The notes: generated by a model from the letters alone, not told the origin. Shown: positions 26,071-35,850, counted from the stretch's first letter. The stretch is DNA of 64,000 nt from Bacillota bacterium (GCA_023401925.1 JAEXDA010000046.1:1-64000); one strand, 5' to 3'. Made by a program: numbers and translations.

Positions 26071-27264
26071 TTACTGGCTCTGACTCCTGGATCCACTTCT
26101 TTCTGAATCATACAGCGGAGACATTGACCGCAATTTATTGACGATTTCCGGCAGAACTTCCAGTAAATAATTAATTTCTTCCCGGGTATTGGATTTACCT
26201 ATGGTTATTCTAAGAGAACCATGAGCAATTTCATGGCAAAGGCCCATAGCCAAAAGCACATGAGAAGGCTCAAGCGACCCGGAAGTGCACGCAGAACCGC
26301 TGGAAGCTGCTATTCCTCTTAAGTCCAGATTCAGCAGCAAAGATTCACCTTCAATATACTCAAAACTAAGATTTACATTGCCCGGTAAACGCTCCGTCCG
26401 GTGGCCGTTCAAGCGCAGGTGATCAATCTTATTGAAGGCAGTATCAATCAGATAATCTCTTAAATAAGTAGTTTTGCTTTGATTATCCGACAACTGGCTG
26501 TTAGCCAGCTGTATAGCTTTGGCAAGGCCGACGATACCGGCAATGTTTTCTGTGCCTGCCCGACGGTTCCGTTCCTGTCCTCCACCATGGATCAAGGAAT
26601 GAATCCGGGTACCTTTGCGAATATATAAAGCACCCACCCCTTTAGGGCCGTAAAACTTATGAGCAGATAAAGAAAGCAGATCAACGGACAAATCATTAAC
26701 ATTGACCGGAATCGAACCCACCGATTGAACCGCATCGGTATGAAATAAAATTTTTCTTTCCTTCAAAAGCCTACCAATAACGGCAATTGGTTGAATTGTC
26801 CCTACTTCATTGTTGGCATGCATAATAGAGACTAAAACCGTCCGTTCTGTAAGAGCCTTCAATACATCCCGGGGGTCGACCAAACCATCTGCGTCCACAG
26901 GAAGATAAGTAATTTCAAATCCTTGTCTTTCAAGATATTTGCAAGTATCAAAAATGGCATGATGTTCAATGGATGAGGTAATGATATGATTTCCTTTGTC
27001 CTTATAAGCTGATGCAATTCCCTTGAGCGCAAGATTATCGCTTTCAGAGCCGCACCCTGTAAAAATAATTTCCCTGGGTTCCTCGGCTCCAAGTTCTTTG
27101 GCCACAATTACCCGGGCATCCTCAATGATTTTTCTGGTTTCCCTGCCAAAGGAATGAATACTGGAGGGATTGCCAAAGGAATCCGTAAAGTATGGCAACA
27201 TAGCTTGTAAAACTTCCGGGTCAACCGGAGTAGTCGCCGCATGATCAAGATATATTTTTTTCAA
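26071..27264 (-). CDS. Cysteine desulfurase (NifS/IscS family)
   Basis: PLP enzyme that mobilises sulfur from cysteine as a persulfide. The 397-residue protein has the PLP lysine in SLSAHKFYGPKGVG near residue 204 and the persulfide cysteine in ASSGSACTSGSLEPSHVL near residue 327, the class I loop. The start is a TTG (MKKIYLDHAATTPVD) after GAGGAG. It lies upstream of mnmA, so its main job is probably 2-thiouridine synthesis; no iscU or iscR is nearby, so a general Fe-S role cannot be inferred from context. Confidence 0.95.
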   Translation of the reverse strand: MKKIYLDHAATTPVDPEVLQAMLPYFTDSFGNPSSIHSFGRETRKIIEDARVIVAKELGAEEPREIIFTGCGSESDNLALKGIASAYKDKGNHIITSSIEHHAIFDTCKYLERQGFEITYLPVDADGLVDPRDVLKALTERTVLVSIMHANNEVGTIQPIAVIGRLLKERKILFHTDAVQSVGSIPVNVNDLSVDLLSLSAHKFYGPKGVGALYIRKGTRIHSLIHGGGQERNRRAGTENIAGIVGLAKAIQLANSQLSDNQSKTTYLRDYLIDTAFNKIDHLRLNGHRTERLPGNVNLSFEYIEGESLLLNLDLRGIAASSGSACTSGSLEPSHVLLAMGLCHEIAHGSLRITIGKSNTREEINYLLEVLPEIVNKLRSMSPLYDSERSGSRSQSQ

Positions 27265-27374
27265 AACTCCTCAACTCCCAAAATTAGCATCCATCAATTT
27301 CTTATTGATTGAGGTCTCTTGAAAGCACATCATAGTTTTACCTGTCGATGCCTTTTGTATGTTGATGATTCCAT

Positions 27375-27950
27375 TCATTCGATTGGTGCCAGTTGATTAA
27401 GAAAGTCCATAATTTTTTTTACAGAACCCAAAGAATGATACTGAATAATGAGTTCACCTTTGTTCAACATAAGTTGCTCCACGCCGGAGAACCGAAGAAG
27501 CTTTTTGAAATCAACGAAATTCCAGCATTCCTTGGCGATACTTAAATTATTGGTCAAAATAAACCATTGATTATCCAGGATGGTATCCCCCGTTAAAAAA
27601 CGCTTAAAATCTCCCCATTCTCTTTTTTTCATCCGCAGAGGGTAAAACTCTAACACTGCATCCCCACAACAATCTTGGTTATGAATGTTCATCCTTATTT
27701 CTAATCCCGAACTGACTTTTAAAGAATCAACCGAACCTTCCAAAAAACGAATTTTTAACTCCATTCCCCGATACATCGTATGAATTTGGGAATAAACATT
27801 CCCGAAAAAGATACTATTTTTTTCAGGAACCGTGTTTAAGTGAGAAGCCAGTTTCATTAATATATGACGATGAAACAATTTCACCGGCCAATTGGTAATG
27901 AAAATTGAGATGATAAAAAAAGCGATCAATAATAATCCTAAAATATACAT
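27375..27950 (-). CDS. Hypothetical membrane-anchored protein, 191 aa
   Basis: Not recognised. An N-terminal transmembrane segment (residues 2-19) is followed by a soluble domain of mixed alpha/beta character with a Cys-Cys pair (NQDCCGDAVLEF). The protein ends with an amphipathic helix (GSVKKIMDFLNQLAP). GCGGAGGAATTAGGCA precedes the ATG, so translation is credible. It lies upstream of the cysteine desulfurase on the same strand, separated by 110 bp. Confidence 0.65.
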   Translation of the reverse strand: MYILGLLLIAFFIISIFITNWPVKLFHRHILMKLASHLNTVPEKNSIFFGNVYSQIHTMYRGMELKIRFLEGSVDSLKVSSGLEIRMNIHNQDCCGDAVLEFYPLRMKKREWGDFKRFLTGDTILDNQWFILTNNLSIAKECWNFVDFKKLLRFSGVEQLMLNKGELIIQYHSLGSVKKIMDFLNQLAPIE

Positions 27951-28044
27951 TGCCTAATTCCTCCGCTATCTATGGACCAGCCTGAATTTGATTTCGATGG
28001 ATAGGATATTATTCGGATCCGATTATTCAACAAAAACCGGATAG

Positions 28045-28266
28045 TCACTTGATAAACCGGATAACCAAGGACATGACCAGGACAAAAAAGAAACCAATCG
28101 TTACAGCGAATACTCCACTTTGTTCACGGTCATTTCGTAAAAAATTGAAACCTATGAAAAGGCCAACAATACTTACAGCAAACATAATCTTTGCATTAGC
28201 TGTCGCTGTTACAAATAGCACTATTCCGGCGGAAATCACATTATATTGCAAGGCTGTAATTTTCAT
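28045..28266 (-). CDS. Small membrane protein, 73 aa
   Basis: Not recognised. Two predicted transmembrane helices (about residues 9-36 and 50-70) are joined by a short charged loop FLRNDREQSG. The ATG at 28266 (MKITALQYNV) follows AGAGGTAAACGA, whereas the longer in-frame start at 28293 lacks a site. It could be a small stress or leaderless membrane peptide; no function can be assigned. Confidence 0.6.
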   Translation of the reverse strand: MKITALQYNVISAGIVLFVTATANAKIMFAVSIVGLFIGFNFLRNDREQSGVFAVTIGFFFVLVMSLVIRFIK

Positions 28267-28401
28267 TCGTTTACCTCTGAGCCTCACCCACAAAGAATAT
28301 GATTTTTATATGCTTTACAGTAAAAATTTCGAATTACGCCCTACTCGCCCTTCTCTGACAGGTAAGTTAATGTCAAAAAAACAACGAAAACATAATCCGC
28401 C

Positions 28402-28881
28402 TTACTTTTTATTAAAGACAATCCCATCATTAAAACGGGCGTTATACGCATCAAAATTGGGAACAATTCGGTGATAATCCTGTCCTACCAGTGAGGAATT
28501 GATTATATAATCAGCCGAGGCCCGATTGCAAGCAACTGGGACATTCCAGACGGCAGCAATCCGAAGTAAGGCCTTGACATCAGGGTCGTGGGGTTGCGGT
28601 TCCAGGGGGTCCCAGAAAAAAATCAGCATATCAATTTTTCCTTCGGCAATGAATGCACCAACTTCTAAATCCCCCCCTAAAGGACCACTTTTAAATTTAT
28701 GGACATCCATTTCCAGTGTGGTTTCCAATAATTTTCCCGTGGTACCAGTTGCATAAAGATGATGTTTTTTTAAAATATCTTTATATTCTTGAGCCCATTC
28801 CAGTAAACTTTTCTTTTCGTGATCATGAGCAACCATGGCAATATGTTTCGACTTGAGGGTTTGCGGATCATGATTTGGCAT
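28402..28881 (-). CDS. mgsA: Methylglyoxal synthase
   Basis: Converts dihydroxyacetone phosphate to methylglyoxal, an overflow bypass of lower glycolysis. The 159-residue protein contains the family's whole signature set: AMVAHDHEKKSLLEWA, ATGTTGKLL, SGPLGGDLEVGAFI (catalytic Asp) and FFWDPLEPQPHDPDVKALLR. ACGGAGGAAATAGAAT precedes the ATG. Glycolytic genes fba, pfkA and pyk are also in the window. A MITE-like element lies just upstream of it, between this gene and trxA. Confidence 0.95.
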   Translation of the reverse strand: MPNHDPQTLKSKHIAMVAHDHEKKSLLEWAQEYKDILKKHHLYATGTTGKLLETTLEMDVHKFKSGPLGGDLEVGAFIAEGKIDMLIFFWDPLEPQPHDPDVKALLRIAAVWNVPVACNRASADYIINSSLVGQDYHRIVPNFDAYNARFNDGIVFNKK

Positions 28882-28977
28882 ATTCTATTTCCTCCGTATT
28901 TACCATTTCTTTCATTATACCTTACTTCATGGCAAAATGCTTGGAATTTATACAAATTTGATCCTGGGAAATAAAAG

Positions 28978-29083
28978 CCGGAGGCTGTCCAATAAGCAAT
29001 TTAAAATCAATAAGAAATACAATGTAAAATACGGTTTCAATTGTATTTCGATATCGCTAAATTACTTATGAGACAGCCTCCGG
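28978..29083. mobile_element. MITE-like palindromic element, copy B
   Basis: A 106-bp element with 19-bp terminal inverted repeats matching at 17 positions (CCGGAGGCTGTCCAATAAG at the left). An internal 10-bp inverted repeat GAAATACAAT/ATTGTATTTC is shared with copy A at 12341-12463. The entire element could fold into one long stem. It lies between trxA and mgsA and may double as a transcription terminator. Confidence 0.8.
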
Positions 29084-29143
29084 ACAGACGCTCTCCATCC
29101 ATTAAAACTTAAATAAGTTTACATGGTAGAGATGAAAACAGTC

Positions 29144-29461
29144 TTAACCCAAGTACTTATCAATTTCTCCCGTGATTTCTTTTTTCGGCCTAAAGCCAAC
29201 CAGTTTGAACGCTGGATTACCATCTTTAAACAGGCAAATCGTCGGGATACTCATAACCCCATATTCACTAGCCAATTGCTGATTATCATCAACATTAATC
29301 TTACCCACTTCAATTTTCCCGGAATATTGAGAAGCGATCTCTTCAATGACGGGTCCCACCATCTTACAAGGCCCGCACCAAGGCGCCCAAAAATCAACAA
29401 GCACTGGAACTTTGGAATCCAGGACTTCTTTTTGAAAGTTACTTTGATCCAAATCAATCAT
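29144..29461 (-). CDS. trxA: Thioredoxin
   Basis: Cytosolic disulfide reductase of 105 residues with the redox site WCGPC in FWAPWCGPCKMVGPVI near residue 29, the cis-proline loop SIPTICLFKDG, and the usual beta-alpha fold. I use the ATG at 29461 (MIDLDQSNFQKEV), which lies after GGGAGTG; the ATG at 29482 precedes that site. It sits alone between pyk and mgsA. Confidence 0.96.
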   Translation of the reverse strand: MIDLDQSNFQKEVLDSKVPVLVDFWAPWCGPCKMVGPVIEEIASQYSGKIEVGKINVDDNQQLASEYGVMSIPTICLFKDGNPAFKLVGFRPKKEITGEIDKYLG

Positions 29462-29648
29462 TTGCGAACACTCCCTTATCATTGATAGCTTTAGCTGGTC
29501 AGTTTAACTTTTCCAGTTGCCATTTTGGGGTGGACACAAGCAACTGCAAATGTCAAATTCATTATTTCCATCAACTATACAGTTCATTCCTGGATAAAAT
29601 TTATTTTAAACACCGGCAATTTCCGAAAGCTATCAACGGCTTTCACAC

Positions 29649-31067
29649 TCACGACACTTGGTAAACTTGAAGCAGATTGGTTGATCCCGGTTCGTTGGTT
29701 CGAACTCCGGCAGTTAATACGATTAAATCATCTTCCTGAATAAAACCGTTCTTTTTGGCCGCTTCGACACTTCCATCAAGCATCCTGTCAATATCATTTG
29801 CAACTGGGACAATTAAAGGGTAAACACCCCAGGAAATCGTTAATTGTTGAGCCACTTTTTGAGATGGAGTAACTGCCACAATCGGAGCCTGCGGCCGATA
29901 TTTGGAAACAGTCCTCGCTGTGCTTCCCGATTGAGTCGAACTAATGATGGCGGTGGCTTTCAAATCCAGAGCCGTTTGACAAGTCGCATGGCTGATAGCA
30001 TCGGCAACCGTAGGAAAAACACCAACTTTCTTCTGGTCCAAAAGTTGATCATACCGTAAAGAATTTTCAATCCGCTGGGCAGTCTTGGCCATCATCTCTA
30101 CGGCTTCTATAGGATATTTACCGGCAGCCGTTTCTGCGGAAAGCATAATTGCATCCGTACCATCTAAAATAGCATGAGCAATGTCCGTAACTTCAGCCCG
30201 TGTCGGCCTTGGATTTCGAATCATCGACTCCAACATTTCGGTAGCGGTAATAACCGGCTTCCCAGTCCGGTTACACAGATCAATCAAAGTTTTTTGGATG
30301 ATAGGGACTTCCTCCAGAGGAACTTCTACCCCCAAATCGCCCCGGGCAACCATGATCCCATCGCAAGCTTGCAGTATTTCTTCACTGTTCCTGAATCCTT
30401 CTTCATTTTCTATTTTAGCAATTAAAAGTTGCTGACCACCCAATTCGTTCACAAGTCTGCGGATTTCCAACAGATGTTCCGCTTTGCGGGCAAAGGAAAC
30501 GGCGATAAAGTCGACCTGCTGCTTGACGACAAATTCGATATCGGCCGGATCTTTTCCCATCAGGGCCGGCAAATTAACTGAAACGCCCGGTAAAGTTACC
30601 CCTTTACGGGAAGTCAATTCTCCGCTATTTAAAACCTGGCATTCAACTTGACCATCCTTTAAGGCCACCACACTCAGATTGATCATACCATCAGCGAGTA
30701 GAATTTTACTTCCTACTTTTACATCTTGGAGCAAGGTTGGATAATCGACATAGATAAAACCTTCGGTTTTATCCTTGGCCGGATCGGTTGTTAAATCAAG
30801 CCGATCACCCTCTTTTAATAACAGTGGTTCCGTTTTGAGCATTCCGATGCGAATTTTCGGACCCTGAATATCGGCTAAAATTCCAACAATTACTCCAAGC
30901 CGCGCGGCGGTTTCCCGAATTAACCGGATCCGTTCGGCATGTTCCTCATAGGTACCGTGGGAGAAATTTAAGCGAGCAATATTCATACCCGCTTTAATCA
31001 TTTTTTCTAAAATTTGCGAATCTGTGCTGGAAGGTCCGATCGTACATATAATTTTGGTCTTTTTCAC
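29649..31067 (-). CDS. pyk: Pyruvate kinase
   Basis: Final ATP-forming step of glycolysis. The 472-residue protein begins MKKTKIICTIGPSS and contains the active-site segments RLNFSHG, IAKIENEEG and MVARGDLGVEVP near residue 245, plus ITATEMLESM. It ends after the C-terminal effector domain and lacks the extra PEP-utiliser domain present in Bacillus pyruvate kinases. The start is a GTG with GGAGG 5 nt upstream. It lies 9 bp after pfkA in the accD-accA-pfkA-pyk operon. Confidence 0.97.
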   Translation of the reverse strand: MKKTKIICTIGPSSTDSQILEKMIKAGMNIARLNFSHGTYEEHAERIRLIRETAARLGVIVGILADIQGPKIRIGMLKTEPLLLKEGDRLDLTTDPAKDKTEGFIYVDYPTLLQDVKVGSKILLADGMINLSVVALKDGQVECQVLNSGELTSRKGVTLPGVSVNLPALMGKDPADIEFVVKQQVDFIAVSFARKAEHLLEIRRLVNELGGQQLLIAKIENEEGFRNSEEILQACDGIMVARGDLGVEVPLEEVPIIQKTLIDLCNRTGKPVITATEMLESMIRNPRPTRAEVTDIAHAILDGTDAIMLSAETAAGKYPIEAVEMMAKTAQRIENSLRYDQLLDQKKVGVFPTVADAISHATCQTALDLKATAIISSTQSGSTARTVSKYRPQAPIVAVTPSQKVAQQLTISWGVYPLIVPVANDIDRMLDGSVEAAKKNGFIQEDDLIVLTAGVRTNEPGSTNLLQVYQVS

Positions 31068-31076
31068 AGATACCTC

Positions 31077-32063
31077 CTAAACATTTGCCATAATGTTAAC
31101 CAACTCAAGCTCCGAAGGATTGAGTGATTTTCTGGAATTAATGGCTTCATCTAAATTACAGACGCTTATTTGATTATTCGTATATCCAACCATCTTTTCA
31201 CTTTCTCCTGCCAATAACAAATCGACGGCTTTTGCTCCCATCAATGTTGCAATTTTACGGTCAAAAAATGTTGGTGTGCCACCCCGTTGCAAATGGCCCA
31301 AAATTGTAATCCGAACATCAAGGCCGGTCCGTAACGATAAGTAATTGCCCACTTTAAAAGAACTGGAATGTTCGATATTGTTCGGGTCACCAAATAATCC
31401 TTCAGCAACCAATACAATACTATGCGACTTCTTGCGCGAAGTATTCTCGAGAATTTGAGTCGCCAGACGTTCCAAATCGCATGGGATTTCCGGAACCAAA
31501 ACCGCCTCCGCACCCCCGGTTAAAGCTGCTGATACTGCTATAAATCCATTATTCTTTCCCATTACCTCAATAACACAAGTCCGGTTATGGGAGGAAGCAG
31601 TATCCCGCACTTTGTTCATGGCATCTAAAACCGTATTCACGGCAGTATCAAATCCAATGGAATAATCGGTACAGCCAATATCGTTGTCAATCGTACCAGG
31701 GAGTCCCACAGTTTGAAATCCCATTTTATTTAATACCTGAGCTCCGCGGAAAGAACCGTCACCGCCAATAATGACCAGTCCATTCAGTCCAAGCTTTTCC
31801 AATTGTTCTTTGGCTTTTGCTTGCCCTTCCGGGGTTTTAAATTCAAGGCAACGGGCTGATTGAAGGATTGTACCACCCCGTTGAATAATGTCTCCTACCG
31901 AACGGGAATCCATCTTAACCATATCGCCTTCCAAAATACCGCTATATCCCCGTTTAATGCCATAAACCTCACAGCCATGAAAAAGCGCTTTACGAACGAT
32001 GGACCGAATCGCAGCATTCATGCCCGGAGCATCGCCACCACTAGTTAACACTCCAATCTTCAT
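31077..32063 (-). CDS. pfkA: ATP-dependent 6-phosphofructokinase
   Basis: Phosphorylates fructose 6-phosphate. The 328-residue protein begins MKIGVLTSGGDAPGMNAAIR. The GGDGSFRGA motif near residue 102 with Gly at the nucleotide-selecting position, and PGTIDNDI rather than PKTIDND, indicate ATP rather than pyrophosphate as donor. I use the ATG at 32063 behind GGAGG; the longer frame to 32105 overlaps accA. It lies 19 bp downstream of accA and 9 bp upstream of pyk. Confidence 0.97.
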   Translation of the reverse strand: MKIGVLTSGGDAPGMNAAIRSIVRKALFHGCEVYGIKRGYSGILEGDMVKMDSRSVGDIIQRGGTILQSARCLEFKTPEGQAKAKEQLEKLGLNGLVIIGGDGSFRGAQVLNKMGFQTVGLPGTIDNDIGCTDYSIGFDTAVNTVLDAMNKVRDTASSHNRTCVIEVMGKNNGFIAVSAALTGGAEAVLVPEIPCDLERLATQILENTSRKKSHSIVLVAEGLFGDPNNIEHSSSFKVGNYLSLRTGLDVRITILGHLQRGGTPTFFDRKIATLMGAKAVDLLLAGESEKMVGYTNNQISVCNLDEAINSRKSLNPSELELVNIMANV

Positions 32064-32082
32064 TTTTGCCTCCGTTGTCCGT

Positions 32083-33051
32083 TTAGTTTTCGTTGTATTT
32101 GCCATAATTACGATACCTCTTATATCTGTCTTCCAACAACATTTCAGGGGACATTTGCAATAAAGATTGCAAATGTTTCAAAACGACAGTTTTTATATTA
32201 ACGGCCGCTTCAGTTGAATTTTTATGAGCTCCCCCTAATGGTTCCGGAATTACTTCATCGACGATTCCGAGTTTTAAGAGATTTGGAGCGCTAAATTGCA
32301 AAGCTTTCGATGCTTCGTTAGCCTTTGAAGCATCCTTCCACAAAATTGATGCGCAAGCTTCAGGAGAACAAACAGAATAATAAGCATTTTCCATGATTAA
32401 AACTCTATTGCCGACACCTGTTGCCAAAGCGCCGCCACTCCCGCCCTCTCCAGTAATCACCACCACAATAGGAACTTTCATGTTAGCCATTTCCCGGATG
32501 TTACGAGCTAAAGCCTCAGCCTGACCGCGTTCTTCGGCTTCAATTCCGGGATAAGCTCCTACGACATCCACCAAACAAATAATGGGTCTATTAAATTTAT
32601 TAGCCTGTTGCATCAGGCGTAATGCTTTACGGTACCCTTCCGGATAAGGAAGTCCGAAACTTCTTAAAATGTTTTCTTTAGTGTCCCGGCCTTTTTGTTG
32701 GCCTAAAATCGTAACCGGAATTCCCTCAAAAAAAGCTACTCCTCCTACCATAGCCGGGTCATCCCGAAAGCTCCGGTCGCCATGAAGTTCAATAAAATCA
32801 GTACAAATCATTCCCACATAATCAAGAAAAGTAGGACGTTTAGGGTGACGGGCTATTTGCATTTTTTGTAAGGGTGTTAAATTTTTATAAATTTCAGTAC
32901 GCAGGGAATTGGCCTTTAATTCAAGCGCCAGGATCTGTTCTTCCATATCAATTCCTTTTTCCCTGGAAAACTGTTTAATCTCTTCAATCTGTTTTTCTAA
33001 TTCTAATACAGGTTTTTCAAATTCCAATATTGGACCCTGATTAATTGCCAT
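32083..33051 (-). CDS. accA: Acetyl-CoA carboxylase carboxyltransferase alpha subunit
   Basis: With AccD transfers the carboxyl group from biotin to acetyl-CoA, making malonyl-CoA for fatty acid synthesis. The 322-residue protein starts MAINQGPILEFEKPVLELEKQ with the usual N-terminal helical arm. It has the crotonase-like core (FIELHGDRSFRDDPAMVGG, GGSGGALATGVGNRV, SPEACASILWKD). The ATG at 33051 overlaps accD by 11 bp and follows GGAGGTGGGG. Biotin carboxylase genes accB/accC are not in the window. Confidence 0.96.
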   Translation of the reverse strand: MAINQGPILEFEKPVLELEKQIEEIKQFSREKGIDMEEQILALELKANSLRTEIYKNLTPLQKMQIARHPKRPTFLDYVGMICTDFIELHGDRSFRDDPAMVGGVAFFEGIPVTILGQQKGRDTKENILRSFGLPYPEGYRKALRLMQQANKFNRPIICLVDVVGAYPGIEAEERGQAEALARNIREMANMKVPIVVVITGEGGSGGALATGVGNRVLIMENAYYSVCSPEACASILWKDASKANEASKALQFSAPNLLKLGIVDEVIPEPLGGAHKNSTEAAVNIKTVVLKHLQSLLQMSPEMLLEDRYKRYRNYGKYNEN

Positions 33052-33940
33052 CAACCCCACCTCCATTCGTATGCACTTTAAGTAGCTGAGTTAGGGTTGC
33101 TTTTAAATCCTTACGGTTGACAAGAATATCGACAATCCCGTGTTCCAATACGAACTGGGATGATTGAAAACCCTGCGGTAATGTTTGCCGAATGGTTTGT
33201 TGAATAATGCGGGGACCGGTGAAACCAATCAAGGCGTCCGGTTCGGCAATGATAATATCTCCCAGTGAAGCAAAACTTGCAAATACTCCTCCCATGGTAG
33301 GATCGGTTAAAAGTGAAATATACAAACAACCCGCTTCCGACAACCGGTTCAACGCCTGACTCGTTTTCGCCATTTGCATAAGGGAAAATATTCCCTCTTG
33401 CATTCTGGCCCCTCCGCCTCCGGCAGATACAGCGATAAAAGGCAACTTTTCTTTGGTGGCGTATTCAATTGCCCGGGTTATTTTTTCACCAACGACCGAA
33501 CCCATGGAGCCAGCCATAAACCCAAATTCAATAATAGCAAGGCTCACTGGAATGTCATTAATTAACGCCCGTCCAATAATCGCACCCTCATTGAGTTCCG
33601 TACTCTTCTGAGCTTTTTTGATTCGCGGCTCATACTCAGGAAAATTCAAAATATTGATCGTTTTTAAATTGGAGTCAATTTCCTGAAAGCCATCTTGATC
33701 GACTAATAACTCCAACCGTTCTTTGTAATTAATTCGAAAATGAAAATTACATTTCGGACAAACTTTTAAATTTTTCTCCAGATCTTTATGGTAGGTAATT
33801 TGAGAACAGCGGTTACACTTTACCCATAATCCATCCGGAATTTCTTTCTTTTCTACGGCATCAATACGGCCATTGAATTGTTGTTGCTCACTTTTAACTG
33901 TAATGTATTTCGGTTTCGTTTTAAAGAGATCTTTTAACAA
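33041..33940 (-). CDS. accD: Acetyl-CoA carboxylase carboxyltransferase beta subunit
   Basis: Partner of AccA. The 299-residue protein carries the N-terminal four-cysteine zinc ribbon (CNRCSQITYHKD then CPKCNFHF, near residues 42-66) and the carboxyltransferase fold with SAGGGGARMQEGIFSLMQM and DPTMGGVFASFASLGD. I start at the TTG at 33940, giving MLKDLFKTKPKYITV, the standard AccD N-terminus. AAGGAG lies 8 nt upstream; the GTG at 33949 sits inside that site. It heads the accD-accA-pfkA-pyk unit. Confidence 0.96.
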   Translation of the reverse strand: MLKDLFKTKPKYITVKSEQQQFNGRIDAVEKKEIPDGLWVKCNRCSQITYHKDLEKNLKVCPKCNFHFRINYKERLELLVDQDGFQEIDSNLKTINILNFPEYEPRIKKAQKSTELNEGAIIGRALINDIPVSLAIIEFGFMAGSMGSVVGEKITRAIEYATKEKLPFIAVSAGGGGARMQEGIFSLMQMAKTSQALNRLSEAGCLYISLLTDPTMGGVFASFASLGDIIIAEPDALIGFTGPRIIQQTIRQTLPQGFQSSQFVLEHGIVDILVNRKDLKATLTQLLKVHTNGGGVDGN

Positions 33941-34072
33941 AAACTCCACTCCTTAAGCTTATCTTAGTATTCTGGAGCATTTTACTAAAATATCATAATT
34001 TCTATAAATTGCCATTAACTACATTTATTTCGTGATTCTAAGTAAATATCCTGCTCAATTCATTTCTATAAA

Positions 34073-34273
34073 TCAAAACCTTTGAAGCGCATTGTTGATA
34101 ACCTCATTTGCTTCCTGGATTTCCAATTGGGTAACCATGACTTCTACATTTTGTTCTTCCTTCACAGTTGAATTAGATTCTTTCAATTTCACCAGAATAC
34201 CTTCTATTTCCAATAGTTGTTTTAATATTGCGGCTATTCTTCGATTTGGCGCTATGTAAACAGCAACCCACAT
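34073..34273 (-). CDS. DUF2007-like small protein
   Basis: A 66-residue protein beginning MWVAVYIAPNRRIAAILKQLLEIEGILVKLKE, the pattern of small proteins in Clostridia that share a fold with the DUF2007/signal-transducing region (a short ferredoxin-like domain). Function is unknown. GAGGG lies about 9 nt before the ATG at 34273. It sits upstream of accD on the same strand with a 132-bp gap. Confidence 0.65.
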   Translation of the reverse strand: MWVAVYIAPNRRIAAILKQLLEIEGILVKLKESNSTVKEEQNVEVMVTQLEIQEANEVINNALQRF

Positions 34274-34497
34274 TGAAAGAATCCCTCTTTCCAATTTAAG
34301 CGCAAAAGCGCCTATATATCAGGATAAATTAGTATATCAAGCTTGTCAAGTAAAAAAAACGAGAATTAACACACTAGTAATCTTCTTGTATTCATTTTTA
34401 ATAAAAAATTCAGAGTGTTCTCTATAAAAAAAAATAAAAGCCTTTTAGGAAACCAAAAAAATCCAAAAAATATAAATCCTTCAAAAAAGCGATTGTA

Positions 34498-35850
34498 TCA
34501 AATTGCATTCACCAAGTTTTTAAACAAAGTACCCCGTTCCTGGTAATTTTTGAACATATCATAACTGGCACAAGCTGGCGATAATAGCACAACCTGGCCT
34601 GGCCCGGCAAGTTTTGTTGCCGTTTCAACCGCTTCTTCAAAAGTTTTGGCCGGAACGATTGGAAAATCTTCCGAAAATTTCCTAACTGCGGCAATTATCT
34701 GGGGTCCGGTAACGCCGATTACAATCAAGTGCTTACATCGATTGACAATGACTGGGGCAAGTTCATCGAAGGAAAGATGTTTGTCATAACCGCCGGCAAT
34801 TAGAATCGTAGGTCTGGTCATGGCCATTAAACCGGCAATAGCCCGATCAGGTGTCGTGGAAATTGAGTCATTGTAAAAAAGAACCCCGTTTTTTTCCCGA
34901 ATAAATTCCAAACGGTGTTCGACTCCAGCAAATTCTTCCACAACTGGGGTTAAGTTCTCGAGAGGTACTCCGCTGATTCGTGCAGCCAATGAGGCCGTTA
35001 ATATATTTTCAACGTTATGGTCACCTAAAAGTTTCAGACGATTTCTAGTGGTCAATATCTCGGTATGGCCGCCCAGCCGAATCACCAACTTATCGTCTTC
35101 CAAACAAGCTCCTTCATCAAGGTTCCGCTTACGACTGAAATAATACAATTTTCCTTTTACCTTGCCGGAGAGGCCACGGGTAATTTCATTGTCATAATTG
35201 AGAATGGCAATATCCTTGCTGCTTTGATACTGTAAAATATTGCTTTTGGCTTGGATATATTCCTCCATGGACGCATGAATATCCAGATGGTTGGGTGTTA
35301 TATTGGTAATAATCGACAATTGTGGACTTTTGCTAACCGTTTGAAGTTGAAAACTGCTAAGCTCGAGAACAATCTTAGAGGAATGATTCATGGCCGGCAA
35401 CTGGTCCATCAAAGAGCGTCCAATATTGCCACCGACAAAAGTTGCAGGAAAAGCTGATGCCATCATTAATCCAATTAACGTGGTTGTTGTGGTCTTACCG
35501 CTGCTGCCGGTAATCCCCATAATTTGACCCGGACACTTCTCAAAAAACAACTCCATTTCACTGCTGAAAACTGCTCCCTCCAAGCGGGCTTTTTGTAATT
35601 CCGGCAAATCCTTTTTCATACCCGGAGTCACATAAATAAAATCAAAACCGTGTAAATAACTTAAATAATCATCGCCCAGGCAGTATTCCAGCTTTAAATC
35701 ACTTAATTTTTCCATATAATTTTGAAGTTGCTCTGCTGATTTCTTGTCAAATACCGTTACCTGTGCGCCTTGTTCTACTAAATATCTGATTAAAGGAGTA
35801 TTGCTAACGGCCAAACCGATTACTGCAGTTTTTCTAAGAGTTCCCATCAT
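34498..35850 (-). CDS. murD: UDP-N-acetylmuramoyl-alanine--D-glutamate ligase
   Basis: Adds D-glutamate to UDP-MurNAc-L-Ala in the cytoplasmic part of peptidoglycan synthesis. The 450-residue protein has the N-terminal Rossmann substrate domain, the Mur ligase ATP site GITGSSGKTTTTTLIG near residue 115, the NITPNHLDIHASMEEYIQAK segment with the carbamylated-lysine region, and the C-terminal ligase domain with NDSISTTPDRAIAGL and LLSPACASYDMF. It stands alone, away from a dcw cluster, which is unusual but not rare in Clostridia. Confidence 0.96.
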   Translation of the reverse strand: MMGTLRKTAVIGLAVSNTPLIRYLVEQGAQVTVFDKKSAEQLQNYMEKLSDLKLEYCLGDDYLSYLHGFDFIYVTPGMKKDLPELQKARLEGAVFSSEMELFFEKCPGQIMGITGSSGKTTTTTLIGLMMASAFPATFVGGNIGRSLMDQLPAMNHSSKIVLELSSFQLQTVSKSPQLSIITNITPNHLDIHASMEEYIQAKSNILQYQSSKDIAILNYDNEITRGLSGKVKGKLYYFSRKRNLDEGACLEDDKLVIRLGGHTEILTTRNRLKLLGDHNVENILTASLAARISGVPLENLTPVVEEFAGVEHRLEFIREKNGVLFYNDSISTTPDRAIAGLMAMTRPTILIAGGYDKHLSFDELAPVIVNRCKHLIVIGVTGPQIIAAVRKFSEDFPIVPAKTFEEAVETATKLAGPGQVVLLSPACASYDMFKNYQERGTLFKNLVNAI

